NCBI RefSeq assembly: GCF_026262505.1
Contig: NC_067206.1
Span: forward strand, 25,683,896 to 25,747,895
Direction of reading: 5' to 3'
DNA: 64,000 nt
Source: Trichomonas vaginalis G3
Taxonomy: Eukaryota; Parabasalia; Trichomonadida; Trichomonadidae
Under the pieces are notes generated by a model that was not told where the DNA came from, searched no databases, and saw only the letters and a list, made by a program, of their open reading frames with translations. Shown here one piece after another: positions 29,283 through 39,964 of the stretch. The translations under genes were made by a program, and so were the position numbers. Each line of letters begins with the position of its first letter. The first letter of the stretch is position 1.

Positions 29283-31382
29283 ATGATTAAACAACAGCAA
29301 CCACAGCAACTTAAGGCACAAAACACCCAGGTCCCTCAGACCATTACATACGCCATATATGCATATAATTCAAAGACGGCAGAACAAACGCAAAGGTTGA
29401 AATATGGAGATTTGGAGATAGTATTGAAAAATGACCATTTCGAATTCGTTTGCAAAGGTGGTGCAGTGATATCAAATATAAAAGAAATTTTATTTATGAA
29501 TTCAAAAATTAAAGGAATAACGGATGATATAACATCAATTCCACCAGAAGAACAGAGATATTACGCATTAAATGCATTTCCTAAAGTTTTGAAGATTGGA
29601 AGATTTAATTTAAATGAGGAATTCATAGAAGGTTTCCTAAATGACATAATGAAGAAAGCAGATAAGGAATATGTGGATAGTGAGTTAATGAAGAAGGCAA
29701 ATTTGGTTTATGTTGATGAAAAAGATAATGAAATTAAAGAAAGGGTTGAATGGTATCATGAATGGACATCAAAGATTTTAAAAACTAAAGCTGATACAGG
29801 ATGGGTTTCAGGATGTTTAGACCTTAAAGCAGATAAAACTTATGTTAATGATGAGTTAAATAAGAAAGCAGATAAGGAATATGTGGATAGTGAGTTAAAT
29901 AAGAAAGCTAATATATCATTTGTTAATGAAGAAATAAAACAATCAGAGGTCTATTTTACTCCACCATTTTTAAATTTTATGAAATCATCAGATAAAACCT
30001 TTGATATAGATTCTTTTGAATGGATATGTTTCGATGGAGTGACCATGTATTTATTTTATACAGCTGGAGTGCTTTATTATTTTAAAACAAATGATTTTAA
30101 AAACTATGAATCATTTACTCCATCTGTTTTAAATCCTGATACACGAGAGCCAATCATTAATCCAATAATTTTATATGTTGAATATAATAACGGTAAATTT
30201 ATGGGAATGATAACGGTTGGAGATGATTTTTACCCTTGTTATTCATTCGATTGTATCCAATGGTTCAAATGTAATTTAAATCAAGATGCTAAATTTAAAT
30301 ATTCAAATAATCCTATTAGATGCGTTAATAATAAATGGGTACTAATTTATGAAGTCAATCAAATTTTCATTAGTGAGGATGGGATAAATTATTATATGTT
30401 TAGTATGATGTCATCAGATTTGAAAATTGATTATACAAGTAAGTGGTATTACATTAACAACATGTATTTTATCCTACAAAATGATAAAATTTATAGATCA
30501 TCTTCAATATCACAAGGTCAATTTGAACAAATTTTTCAAGCTGATGGAGACATTGAAGCTTTATGTTATGGATCAAATGTTTATGTTCTCGTTTCAAGTA
30601 GAATGGTCTATTCATATCCTGTAAGTTATAACAGACATATTTATTTATCACAGGATTTATCAAATTGGGAATTGGTTTATTCATTCACTCCAAAATTTAC
30701 TCGAAATTATAGATTTACAAATTTATTTTATATTGATGGGTATTTCATTGCTTTAGGATGTGGTGATTTAGTAAATATCAGTAGTGATGGAAGAAACTGG
30801 TCTGAAATCACAAAATTTCAAGATGTTAGAAAAGCAATTTTCAAAAATAATACGTTAATATTGATAACAAGACCGGTTTTAAATACTCACCAATATTCAA
30901 TATTATATAATAAATTCAATATTCATAATGGATTTAATACAATTCTTGAGATGATTTACCCCATTGGTTCTTTATATACATCAATGAACTCAACAAATCC
31001 GGCAAGTGTTTTAGGTTTTGGTGCATGGAAGCAGATTGTAGACAAATTCTTATACTGTGCTAACTCTTCAAAGCAAACAGGAGGTTCGAAGAAAATTAAA
31101 GAAGCAAACCTTCCACCGCACACTCATACAGGAACTACAAACACAACAGGTAATCATTCACATTCAATAACAAAAAGAGGTTATATAAATCTTGCAGCGG
31201 GTTCGGATAGATGGGGAATGAATAGATATGATATCACAACTGACCCAGTAGATTCAAGCGCAGGTATTTTCTGTGGAACCGCAGGAAATCATTCACACAC
31301 TTTCACAACAAATCCAACAGGCTCGGGTGAAGATTATATGCCTCCATTTATGACTGTATTTGCATGGTACCGAGTTCAATAA
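29283..31382 (+). CDS. Long fibre protein with phage tail-collar-like tip, Polinton B
   Basis: 699 aa. Order: Gln-rich start (MIKQQQPQQLK); N-terminal globular part to ~115; stalk with repeated KKADKEYVDSEL, KADKTYVNDELNKKAD and KKANISFVNEEI (about 120-220); a long middle with WICFDGVTMYLFY, ISEDGINYYMFS and NISSDGRNWSEI, resembling beta-propeller or SDG-W repeats (about 235-550); then the tip YPIGSLYTSMNSTNP, VDKFLYC, GGSKKIKEANLPPHTHT and a final MPPFMTVFAWYRVQ. Such tips bind receptors in phages. The middle and the His-rich loops differ from A and C. Reads whole. Confidence 0.8.
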   Translation: MIKQQQPQQLKAQNTQVPQTITYAIYAYNSKTAEQTQRLKYGDLEIVLKNDHFEFVCKGGAVISNIKEILFMNSKIKGITDDITSIPPEEQRYYALNAFPKVLKIGRFNLNEEFIEGFLNDIMKKADKEYVDSELMKKANLVYVDEKDNEIKERVEWYHEWTSKILKTKADTGWVSGCLDLKADKTYVNDELNKKADKEYVDSELNKKANISFVNEEIKQSEVYFTPPFLNFMKSSDKTFDIDSFEWICFDGVTMYLFYTAGVLYYFKTNDFKNYESFTPSVLNPDTREPIINPIILYVEYNNGKFMGMITVGDDFYPCYSFDCIQWFKCNLNQDAKFKYSNNPIRCVNNKWVLIYEVNQIFISEDGINYYMFSMMSSDLKIDYTSKWYYINNMYFILQNDKIYRSSSISQGQFEQIFQADGDIEALCYGSNVYVLVSSRMVYSYPVSYNRHIYLSQDLSNWELVYSFTPKFTRNYRFTNLFYIDGYFIALGCGDLVNISSDGRNWSEITKFQDVRKAIFKNNTLILITRPVLNTHQYSILYNKFNIHNGFNTILEMIYPIGSLYTSMNSTNPASVLGFGAWKQIVDKFLYCANSSKQTGGSKKIKEANLPPHTHTGTTNTTGNHSHSITKRGYINLAAGSDRWGMNRYDITTDPVDSSAGIFCGTAGNHSHTFTTNPTGSGEDYMPPFMTVFAWYRVQ

Positions 31383-31565
31383 ACACACTTGACCCAAAGG
31401 GTTTAGGCTTACCGAATGAACTAAATATATTTTATGTCTGTAATTAATAAGGTAATGAAGTAATGGATGAACTGCAGAAATATATTTTATCGTATATGAT
31501 TACGTTAATGTTTACGTTAATGATTACGTTAATGGTTTCAGGTTATTCAATAATTAATTATTTTT

Positions 31566-32266
31566 GAAGAACTGAGGGTGCTACCATGTTACCATGTGCT
31601 ACCAGGTCATTTAACTTCTCTGAAAAAATGAGACAACATGACATTTAGACAACAACACAGGAGGAAGGCATTTATGAATTATTTTTGAAGAACTGAGGGT
31701 GCTACCATGTTACCATGTGCTACCAGGTCATTTAACTTCTCTGAAAAAATGAGACAACATGACATTTAGACAACAACACAGGAGGAAGGCATTTATGAAT
31801 TATTTTTGAAGAACTGAGGGTGCTACCATGTTACCATGTGCTACCAGGTCATTTAACTTCTCTGAAAAAATGAGACAACATGACATTTAGACAACAACAT
31901 AGGAGGAAGGCATTTATGAATTATTTTTGAAGAACTGAAGGTGCTACCATGTTACCATGTGCTACCAGGTCATTTAACTTCTCTGAAAAAATGAGACAAC
32001 ATGACATTTAGACAACAACACAGGAGGAAGGCATTTATGAATTATTTTTGAAGAACTGAAGGTGCTACCATGTTACCATGTGCTACCAGGTCATTTAACT
32101 TCTCTGAAAAAATGAGACAACATGACATTTAGACAACAACACAGGAGGAAGGCATTTATGAATTATTTTTGAAGAACTGAGGGTGCTACCATGTTACCAT
32201 GTGCTACCAGGTCATTTAACTTCTCTGAAAAAATGAGACAACATGACATTTAGACAACAACATAGG
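31566..32266 (+). repeat. Iteron-like array, six 121-bp units (B type)
   Basis: Unit starts at 31566, 31687, 31808, 31929, 32050 and 32171. Same framework as in A, but the core is GGTGCTACCATGTTACCATG followed by TGCTACCAGGTCA, in place of the GGTCACCA steps. Ends ACATTTAGACAACAACA and CAGGAGGAAGGCATTTATGA. Confidence 0.9.
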
Positions 32267-32338
32267 AAATTTGATGCAGTCCAAAAATAACGTTAGTTTT
32301 ATTTTTTTCAACTTTTTATTTTGTATGTAAGAACAGAA

Positions 32339-33007
32339 ATGTCAGTCGAAGCAAAAACATTCACGAACAAATCTAATGGCGAAACATTCACAAAAGGCAC
32401 TTATAACGGTATTGAAGTCTTACGTAGAGACAAGGATGGTTACATTAATGCAACAAATATGGCAAGAGAATCGGGAAGGTTAAACCATTTAAACAGATTT
32501 CTCAATAGTACTAAAATGCAGGAAATTCTTGAGTTTTGGATGAACGAATACGGTCAAGCCAAAAGTGGCTCGACCTCAAAACAAGCATTTTATGAGCTTA
32601 CTAAGGGTGTTATAAATGAATTCAAAGGTATTTACATACATCCTGACTTCGTTCATTTTGTTGCTGAATGGTGCTCTGTAAAGTATGCATTTTATGTCAA
32701 AGATATTATGGACTCCATAGACAAGAAAGTTCATGAGAAATTAGATGAAGAAGAACTCGAAGATACAGTAGAGAATGCTAAACCTTTGTTCGAACAAGAA
32801 GTTAGAAAAATGTGTGAAAAACAATTAGAACATGAACGTGAGATATATTATGGTTATAGAGATTCTCCATACGAACTAGACCAATGGGAACAAGAAGATT
32901 TAAAGAGAGAATTTAGAGAATATGAACTCGCTAAGATAGCATTAGAAACTGCAGAAAAGAAGTTAAAAGTTTGGGGTCGTTTTGTACAAAATATTGTGAG
33001 TAAATGA
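32339..33007 (+). CDS. KilA-N domain DNA-binding protein, Polinton B
   Basis: 222 aa from the ATG at 32339. Near-identical to the A copy, with the KilA-N domain (DKDGYINATNMARESGRLNH, then IHPDFVHFVAEWCSVKYA) and the same coiled-coil tail. It lies between the six-unit array and a single unit, so it changes sides relative to the long array compared with element A. Confidence 0.85.
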   Translation: MSVEAKTFTNKSNGETFTKGTYNGIEVLRRDKDGYINATNMARESGRLNHLNRFLNSTKMQEILEFWMNEYGQAKSGSTSKQAFYELTKGVINEFKGIYIHPDFVHFVAEWCSVKYAFYVKDIMDSIDKKVHEKLDEEELEDTVENAKPLFEQEVRKMCEKQLEHEREIYYGYRDSPYELDQWEQEDLKREFREYELAKIALETAEKKLKVWGRFVQNIVSK

Positions 33008-33084
33008 ACCATTTATTTTTGTCATAAACGACCAAAAATATATTTTATCGTTAATGTTTTCAGGTTATTCAATAATTAATTATT

Positions 33085-33180
33085 TTTGAAGAACTGAAGG
33101 TGCTACCATGTTACCATGTGCTACCAGGTTAATTAACTTCTCTGAAAAAATGAGACAACATGACATTTTGACAACAACAC
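33085..33180 (+). repeat. Single iteron-like unit (B type) before the primase-helicase
   Basis: One copy with the GGTGCTACCATGTTACCATG core, between KilA-N and the primase-helicase. Confidence 0.8.
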
Positions 33181-33244
33181 AGGAAATTTGATGCAGTCCA
33201 AAAATAAAGTTAGTTTTAAAATTATTTTTTTTATTCCTATATAA

Positions 33245-35545
33245 ATGACAGCAACAAACAACAACAGCAACTTTATCATTTCTGATGAACAAGTTATTGA
33301 TTCATTAGCTGAGGAATTAGTTGTGGCAGAAACTAAAACCCTCAACGAAAGAATTGGTGAAAACAAGATTGATTTACATAACTACCTCAAACATGATGGA
33401 GGAAGAGGAAGGAAAACTGGTACAGCTTTATTAGTAAATAAAATTTCAAATTTAACGATTATAGATGTTGATATCAATAAATCATACAATGATGAACTTA
33501 AAGAAACAGTTAGAAAAGACATTTTATCAAAACTTTCGGATAAAGATGTTATCGTTAAAACCGCTTCAGGAGGTCTTCACATTTATTGCAACACTAATTT
33601 CTTCTATGCAGTTTCGAACAGAATGATTAAATGCTATTCATGCAATGATTATGATATTGATATCATGACTTCTATGGATGATTCAAAACGTTCTTTAGTG
33701 GTTATGGCTGATTCAAGAGTTCGCAAGAATGCAACAGAACCAATCAATACATACTCATTCATTCGTGGAAGTTATGATTCAACATTAACCAGAACAGTGA
33801 ATGATATATTAAATGAGTTGAATATTAAGGTAAGAGTTGAACAAAAGAACGAAGAAATAAAGACCATTATGAATGAAAACAAAGATGTAAACATTGACGA
33901 TAAACTTGCCCAGAGCATAGTTGATGGCATCTGTGATTTTGAAGTACATAATGACGGTGGAAACATGAATTTAGAAAAAGAAGTTACATTATTCACACTG
34001 TTTCAAGCTATTAATTCGTTACCTAATCATTTGATTAATGAAGCATACGATAACGTTTATAACTTCTGCAGTTTAACAGAAAATGCTAAAAGTAATTTTG
34101 AAAAAGCACGTGGTAGATATGCACATTTAATGACTTCTCCATTTGTTTTGGTAAAGATTCTAAAACTATATCAAAAGGAATATTATGATGAATACGTTTT
34201 ACCTTTATTACGTAAGCCAAAAATAACATTTGATATCAAACTTGATGACTCGTTTTTGATAACAGATATTAGACGCAAGGCTGAAAATCATCAGTATAAA
34301 AACAGTTCTGAAGTAATTGAGGATTTATCACGTGTAATCCGTTTTGTAGATTGTGGAAATAAATATTTCATTCAAAAGGACTATAATATTCATGATAAAA
34401 TGAATCAAATATCATTCGTTCTTCAATCAAACATGAAAGAGTCACTTAAAATGATTAAATTATTTAAAGAAGAAGGTAAAACAATAACAGCATGGGACGT
34501 ACTACTAAATCAATTGTCTTCATTAACCGTTAAGGGTGTTTGCTTTAAATCTGATTCTCCAGATGTTTTCTCAACGTTTCAGGGTTATAAATACAACATT
34601 CTCGAAAAGCCTGATTACTCAAAAATTGAGATGTTTATGAATTTCATTAAAGAAGCCATTTGTGATAATAACGATGAAGTGTATAAATACCTTCTCGGCT
34701 GGATTGCATCAATGATTCAACATCCTGGAATCAAGAATGAAACAGCAATTATTTTGAAAGGACTTCAGGGAACAGGTAAAAACAGATTCACAGACATTAT
34801 TTCTGAACTCCTCGCCGGTTATTCATGTAAAAACATTACTGAAATAAGTGAGCTAACGGGTAATTTCAATTCAGTAGTTGAGAATAAAATGTTTCTTGTA
34901 CTTAATGAACTCAAGAATGTAGGTGAAGATAGACTCGCAAACTTCAACGCTTTGAAATCAATTATAACGGATAATGAGATTAGAATTAATGAAAAGAATC
35001 AACCCAGAAGAACAGCTCAGAATGTTGCAAACTTCATTTTCGTAACTAATAACGTTTACCCTGTCAAAATTGAAGTTGGAGACAGAAGATACGTAGTTTT
35101 AAGAGTTAATGGTAAATTCAAGGGTCAATTTGATTATTTCAAGAATTTAATGGATTCATGCACAAAGGAATTTTATGATAACCTTTTAACATATTTTATC
35201 AATTACGACCTTTCATCATTTAATGTACGAATCATACCGATGACTGAAGCCAAACAAGATTTAATTGAATTATCAACAAATCCTTTAGATGTATGGATAA
35301 ATACACATTATGATGAATTGTGTGCAGGTATGACGTGTAAAAATGCTCTATTCTGCAAACCATCAGACATGAAAGACAAGAATTTCCAAATGAGCATTAA
35401 GGATAAATGTGATAGGAAATATAGAAGAATAGACGATAAACAAACATGGTGTTATGTTTTGAAAGAAGAAATGAAAGGATTATATATAAACAGGTTGAAC
35501 CAAACGATAATGAGGATTCATTTACTGACGATGAAATACCTGTAA
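33245..35545 (+). CDS. Primase-helicase, Polinton B
   Basis: 766 aa in this frame, nearly identical to the A copy along most of its length, with the same primase motifs (IIDVDI, TASGGLHIYC) and superfamily 3 helicase motifs (LQGTGKNR, FLVLNELKN, FVTNNVYPVKIEVGDRRY). The last residues are unlike those of A. It is bracketed by iteron units upstream and an inverted eight-unit array downstream. As in A, it points the same way as the fibre gene. Confidence 0.8.
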   Translation: MTATNNNSNFIISDEQVIDSLAEELVVAETKTLNERIGENKIDLHNYLKHDGGRGRKTGTALLVNKISNLTIIDVDINKSYNDELKETVRKDILSKLSDKDVIVKTASGGLHIYCNTNFFYAVSNRMIKCYSCNDYDIDIMTSMDDSKRSLVVMADSRVRKNATEPINTYSFIRGSYDSTLTRTVNDILNELNIKVRVEQKNEEIKTIMNENKDVNIDDKLAQSIVDGICDFEVHNDGGNMNLEKEVTLFTLFQAINSLPNHLINEAYDNVYNFCSLTENAKSNFEKARGRYAHLMTSPFVLVKILKLYQKEYYDEYVLPLLRKPKITFDIKLDDSFLITDIRRKAENHQYKNSSEVIEDLSRVIRFVDCGNKYFIQKDYNIHDKMNQISFVLQSNMKESLKMIKLFKEEGKTITAWDVLLNQLSSLTVKGVCFKSDSPDVFSTFQGYKYNILEKPDYSKIEMFMNFIKEAICDNNDEVYKYLLGWIASMIQHPGIKNETAIILKGLQGTGKNRFTDIISELLAGYSCKNITEISELTGNFNSVVENKMFLVLNELKNVGEDRLANFNALKSIITDNEIRINEKNQPRRTAQNVANFIFVTNNVYPVKIEVGDRRYVVLRVNGKFKGQFDYFKNLMDSCTKEFYDNLLTYFINYDLSSFNVRIIPMTEAKQDLIELSTNPLDVWINTHYDELCAGMTCKNALFCKPSDMKDKNFQMSIKDKCDRKYRRIDDKQTWCYVLKEEMKGLYINRLNQTIMRIHLLTMKYL

Positions 35546-35592
35546 ATGATGCTTTATAAAGTATGATTTGACATTTATTGCATTAATCCTGT

Positions 35593-36545
35593 GTTGTTGT
35601 CTAAATGTCATGTTGTCTCATTTTTTCAGAGAAGTTAAATGACCTGGTAGACATGGTAACATGGTAGCACCTTCAGTTCTTCAAAAATAATTCATAAATG
35701 CCTTCCTCCTGTGTTGTTGTCTAAATGTCATGTTGTCTCATTTTTTCAGAGAAGTTAAATGACCTGGTAGCACATGGTAACATGGTAGCACCTTCAGTTC
35801 TTCAAAAATAATTCATAAATGCCTTCCTCCTGTGTTGTTGTCTAAATGTCATGTTGTCTCATTTTTTCAGAGAAGTTAAATGACCTGGTAGCACATGGTA
35901 ACATGGTAGCACCTTCAGTTCTTCAAAAATAATTCATAAATGCCTTCCTCCTGTGTTGTTGTCTAAATGTCATGTTGTCTCATTTTTTCAGAGAAGTTAA
36001 ATGACCTGGTAGCACATGGTAACATGGTAGCACCTTCAGTTCTTCAAAAATAATTCATAAATGCCTTCCTCCTGTGTTGTTGTCTAAATGTCATGTTGTC
36101 TCATTTTTTCAGAGAAGTTAAATGACCTGGTAGCACATGGTAACATGGTAGCACCTTCAGTTCTTCAAAAATAATTCATAAATGCCTTCCTCCTGTGTTG
36201 TTGTCTAAATGTCATGTTGTCTCATTTTTTCAGAGAAGTTAAATGACCTGGTAGCACATGGTAACATGGTAGCACCTTCAGTTCTTCAAAAATAATTCAT
36301 AAATGCCTTCCTCCTGTGTTGTTGTCTAAATGTCATGTTGTCTCATTTTTTCAGAGAAGTTAAATGACCTGGTAGCACATGGTAACATGGTAGCACCTTC
36401 AGTTCTTCAAAAATAATTCATAAATGCCTTCCTCCTGTGTTGTTGTCTAAATGTCATGTTGTCTCATTTTTTCAGAGAAGTTAAATGACCTGGTAGCACA
36501 TGGTAACATGGTAGCACCTTCGGTTCTTCAAAAATAATTAATTAT
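35593..36545 (-). repeat. Iteron-like array, eight ~121-bp units, inverted (B type)
   Basis: Reverse orientation to the array at 31566. Each unit has TGTTGTTGTCTAAATGTCAT, GACCTGGTAGCACATGGTAA and CATGGTAGCACCTTCAG, with the TAATTCATAAATGCCTTCCT spacer; the last ends in TAATTAATTATTGAATAACC. Confidence 0.9.
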
Positions 36546-36607
36546 TGAATAACCTAAAAACCATTAACGATAAAATAACTGATAACAAATTTTTATTTTT
36601 ATCATAA

Positions 36608-36772
36608 ATGAATACCCCACAAGCTCAAAATTTACCACGAATCATAACAAGGGAGGAAACGATAAAAATGATGCGAGAACTTGCTAAAAATAACAAACCA
36701 CTAAAATTGAGAAAATGCGGTTATGCAGTAATGATGGAAAGAGAGATGTTGTCAAAGAGGAATAAAAATTAA
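36608..36772 (+). CDS. 54-aa basic protein, Polinton B copy
   Basis: Same protein as at 16259-16423, with the same TTTTTATTTTTATCATAA leader. Protein sequence identical by eye except for silent or minor changes. It sits just outside the inverted array. Confidence 0.65.
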   Translation: MNTPQAQNLPRIITREETIKMMRELAKNNKPLKLRKCGYAVMMEREMLSKRNKN

Positions 36773-37456
36773 ATTTGGATTGAGTTTAAAAATTCATCTT
36801 TATTAAATTCATCTCTTCCAATCAATTTATTTATTCTATTAAATTCTTTTATTTTTGCTTCACTCAGTTTAAGGATTGAACGGTAAGATACAAGGGTATT
36901 CTTCATTATCAATAAATTGTAACTTATGTTTACGAATAAATTTAGTACCTTCTTCTGAAAGTGTTTCATCTATTTCACCATCTAATAAATTTTGTGTTGA
37001 TTCTGAGACATAATTTTTATATCTTTCTTCATGAGATTTCTGAACTTATGATTCTGAAGCTGGGATATTCATTAAACCCTCTACTTCATTTTCATTATAT
37101 TTTTCAACTTCTCTTAATTCCTTAATTTTTTCATCTATTTCATCTCTTATTTTTTCCAGTCTTTCAATTTCATTGTATTCATCATCATCTTTAATCCGTT
37201 CTTCATAATATTCAGGGAAAACATCAGGTTCTTTAGGTTTTTCTTCTTTAGATGTGGGATATAAGAAATTTATAACATCATCTTTATTCATTTTTCCATC
37301 ATAATCAAACTCATTTAAAAACTCCGCGAATTTTTGACAATTTCTTAAATAATATTTATCAACCTCATAACCCGCCTCCTCTAATATATCCTTTATTTCC
37401 TCGTTTGTGAATCCTAATTTTTTAACGTTGTTAGTTTTGACACTCATTTTATACAA
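36773..37456 (-). pseudogene. Remnants of two genes at the polymerase-side end of B
   Basis: Next to the 54-aa gene is sequence like the SYRSILKLSEAKIKEFNRIN protein. Further right is sequence matching the N-terminal half of the 353-aa gene of C: KKLGFTNEEIKDILEEAGYE, then a coiled stretch (IERLEKIRDEIDEKIKELRE) and GLMNIPASES. In C these genes are separated by the polymerase and integrase. Fossil remnants. Confidence 0.6.
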
Positions 37457-37581
37457 AATAAAAATAAATTATTCAAAAATGTAAGACATGAATTTTTAAA
37501 GTTTATTTTTTATTTTTTTATTTCATTATGGTAGTGAATCTTTTACTCGTTTATGAGGTCTTTGATTATGACTCCATTGAT
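37457..37581. repeat. Terminal-region remnant of B, bordering C
   Basis: Includes TTTATTTCATTATGGTAGTG and CTCGTTTATGAGGTCTTTGA, both found in the right terminal region of C (around 61415 and 61832). Element C begins within it at AGTAGTATATG. Confidence 0.6.
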
Positions 37582-37930
37582 AGTAGTATATGTTGAAGGG
37601 TTGTGTGACTTTTTTTGTAAACGTAAGAATTCATACAATATTGAACGATTTTGTATCATTTTTTTAACATATGAAGTAAAAAATGTATGATTCTTACGGT
37701 TTTTATTCTTACGTTTTTGAATAAATCAAGATTTAAAAAATTTTCAAAATTGTAAGACATTTACACTCAGCCCATACATAATGAAATAAAAAAAATAAAC
37801 TTTAAAAATTCATGTCTTACATTTATGAAAATTTATTTTTATTTTGTATGAAACCGATTTTAAAAATTTATGAATAATTTATAAAAAGTTTTTATTCCTA
37901 CAATTCCTATATTACCATTAATAAAAAGAA
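37582..37930. repeat. Left terminal inverted repeat of Polinton C
   Basis: The outer 200 bp match the reverse complement of 17205-17403. The inner part (about 37790-37930, with TATATTACCATTAATAAAAA) matches the reverse complement of about 61255-61400 at the other end of C. Confidence 0.75.
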
Positions 37931-37939
37931 TATATTTTT

Positions 37940-37965
37940 GACGAAGTGAAGATTCGCACTTCGTC
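37940..37965. repeat. 9-bp stem hairpin upstream of the 353-aa gene
   Basis: GACGAAGTG, 8-nt loop, CACTTCGTC. It lies 45 bp before the start codon at 38012. Could be regulatory or another small inserted hairpin. Confidence 0.5.
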
Positions 37966-38011
37966 ACAAAACTCCGAAAAAATAAAGTTAGATTTTTTTA
38001 TTTTATAATAA

Positions 38012-39073
38012 ATGAGTATAACAACTAATTCATTGAAATCTTTAAAGTTCACTAATTCAGAATTAGAAAATATTTTAGAAAATTTTGGAGACGGTTCTTA
38101 TCCAACATATATGCAGAATGTGAAAGAGTTTTCCAGATTGTTGAATGAATTTAAATATAACGGACCAATTACTAAAAAGGCTATAATGAGATATTTATAT
38201 CCCAAAAAAGTTGAAAAACAGGAGAATATTCCTCTTTATGGTCCAGAGGACCTGGGCTCAGAGAGCCTTGAAACACCTCCTGAATATTTTGAAGAAAAAA
38301 TTAAACAAGATGAATATTATAACGATGAGATTGAGAAATTGGAACAATTAAGAAATGAAATAGATGAAAGAATTAGTGAATTGAGAAATGCTGAGAATGA
38401 AGTAGAGGGTTTAATGAATATCCCAGCTTCAGAATCAGAAGTTCAAAAATCACATGAGGAAAGATATAAAAATTACTTTTTGGAATCTACTAAAAATTTA
38501 TTAGATGGTGATATTGACGAAACACTTTCAGAAGAAGGCACAAAATTTATTCATAAACATAAGCTTCAGTTTATTGACGATGGAGATTATCCATGTATAT
38601 TACTTTCACCTCCTATTGATTCTGAAAAATTCAAAAAAGCACTGAAAAATGTAACATATGCAACAAATACGATTAAGAAAGAAGACCATGATATTTACAC
38701 AAATTATTATTTAAATAAATGCACAGGCGTTGATAAAGTTTTTGATTTATTAGATAAAATATCAAAAGAAACAATTGGTACATATAAAATTTTATGCGAT
38801 TGTGGTTTCATTATTGAAGATACCAATAATGTTTCATATGAAAGAACAGCACCGAAGGAAGACGAAGTGGAAAGGTCTATACCATTCGTTATTAAGAATA
38901 TAAAAGATATGAAAACGTATAAGCATTATATTTATTCATTTATTTCAGAAAAAATGGAAGCAACCCATAAAACATCTTCTCATCATTTTATAGCTATTCA
39001 TACATTCCTTTTCAAAGTTGTGAAATTAAATAAGACAGAAATTAGATTTAATGTATCAGGGTACGCATTTTGA
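38012..39073 (+). CDS. 353-aa protein at the polymerase-side terminus, unknown
   Basis: N-terminal helical domain (SLKSLKFTNSELENILENFG), then a strongly predicted coiled-coil (EIEKLEQLRNEIDERISELR), the GLMNIPASES linker shared with B, and a globular C-terminal half with a CDCGFII pair of cysteines and TSSHHFIAIHTFLFKV. It is the first gene inside the terminus, just before the DNA polymerase. That position would suit a terminal protein or a replication accessory factor, but nothing in the sequence proves it. Reads whole. Confidence 0.55.
   Translation: MSITTNSLKSLKFTNSELENILENFGDGSYPTYMQNVKEFSRLLNEFKYNGPITKKAIMRYLYPKKVEKQENIPLYGPEDLGSESLETPPEYFEEKIKQDEYYNDEIEKLEQLRNEIDERISELRNAENEVEGLMNIPASESEVQKSHEERYKNYFLESTKNLLDGDIDETLSEEGTKFIHKHKLQFIDDGDYPCILLSPPIDSEKFKKALKNVTYATNTIKKEDHDIYTNYYLNKCTGVDKVFDLLDKISKETIGTYKILCDCGFIIEDTNNVSYERTAPKEDEVERSIPFVIKNIKDMKTYKHYIYSFISEKMEATHKTSSHHFIAIHTFLFKVVKLNKTEIRFNVSGYAF
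38240..38267. repeat. Double-hairpin motif in the 353-aa gene
   Basis: GGTCC-AGA-GGACC followed by GGCTC-AGA-GAGCC, in frame within the coding sequence (GPEDLGSESLE). The B copy of this gene reads differently here and lacks the hairpins. Confidence 0.7.
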
Positions 39074-39152
39074 GTAAATTAAAATGTATTCGTCACGTCG
39101 CAGATGATAAAAATTTATGTGTTCTTAATTCATTTTATGGACTTTAGCCCTG

Positions 39153-39165
39153 GACTCTCTGAGTC
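39153..39165. repeat. Short hairpin in the spacer before the polymerase
   Basis: GACTC-TCT-GAGTC; a partner hairpin is not clear. Same stem and loop length as the double-hairpin set. Confidence 0.5.
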
Positions 39166-39964
39166 TCGGACTTTAAAAAAAATAAACTTTATTTTTATTT
39201 ATTTTTTAATTTTTATTCTTACATAAATGAACAAAAATGGAACAGCTAAAATGAATGATAATCAAATTAGAGCAGAAGGTAGAAGGTTATTTAAACGCTT
39301 CTATAACATTCCTGATGGTGTTAATCCTAAAACTCGTAGAAGCTATTTAAATGAAGCAATAGATTCATATGAAGGGTTTTGACATTTCATCAGAAAGTGA
39401 GAGGTTAGCAAGAATGTTAAACGTTAATATTGATTTTTATTATTGTGACCCTCAACCAGAAGACGTAGACATTAACAAGGTAGACTTTCCATTAGTGGAA
39501 TCAATAATGATAGATCCAGAATTTGAAACAGTAAATATTTTATTAACACAGAGTCCATGTGGAAAACTTCACGCTGACAGAATTACAGACGTTGAAGCAC
39601 TCACAGGATATAAAGTTTGCCCCTTTTGCAAAGAAGAAGTATATTCTATCCGTGATGATCCAGAAAGGAAAAACCAAAGAAGATTTTTAAAACATTGTGA
39701 GAAATGTAAAGAAAATAATGGAAGATTAATTCAAGACGTTCAATTGCAAAACACACAACAACCATATGCACCACATATCACGAAACAGAAAATATATCAG
39801 TGGTTATTAGCACATAATTTGCAGGAATATTATAAACCAACAAGATATTATATTACTTTTGACTTCGAAACATTAGAGACTAAAGAAGAACTTCAACTTT
39901 CTGAATGTGCAACTTTGAACGCTTACTTAAAACCATTTATGGTATCATCAACTGTCAAAATAAA

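Larger units (their letters stand above)
22620..37581 (-). mobile_element. Polinton B, broken, reversed relative to C
   Basis: Left end AGTAGTATATG at 22620. Parts from left to right: terminal-gene remnant, coiled-coil gene, two small amphipathic genes, major capsid, packaging ATPase, structural genes, penton-like genes, fibre, iteron array, KilA-N, primase-helicase, inverted array, 54-aa gene, remnants of two genes and a terminal remnant. It is about 15 kb and has no recognisable polymerase or integrase part. About ten to fifteen breaks are visible. Near-identity of surviving genes to A and C suggests it is young. Its right border is the left end of C. Confidence 0.8.
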
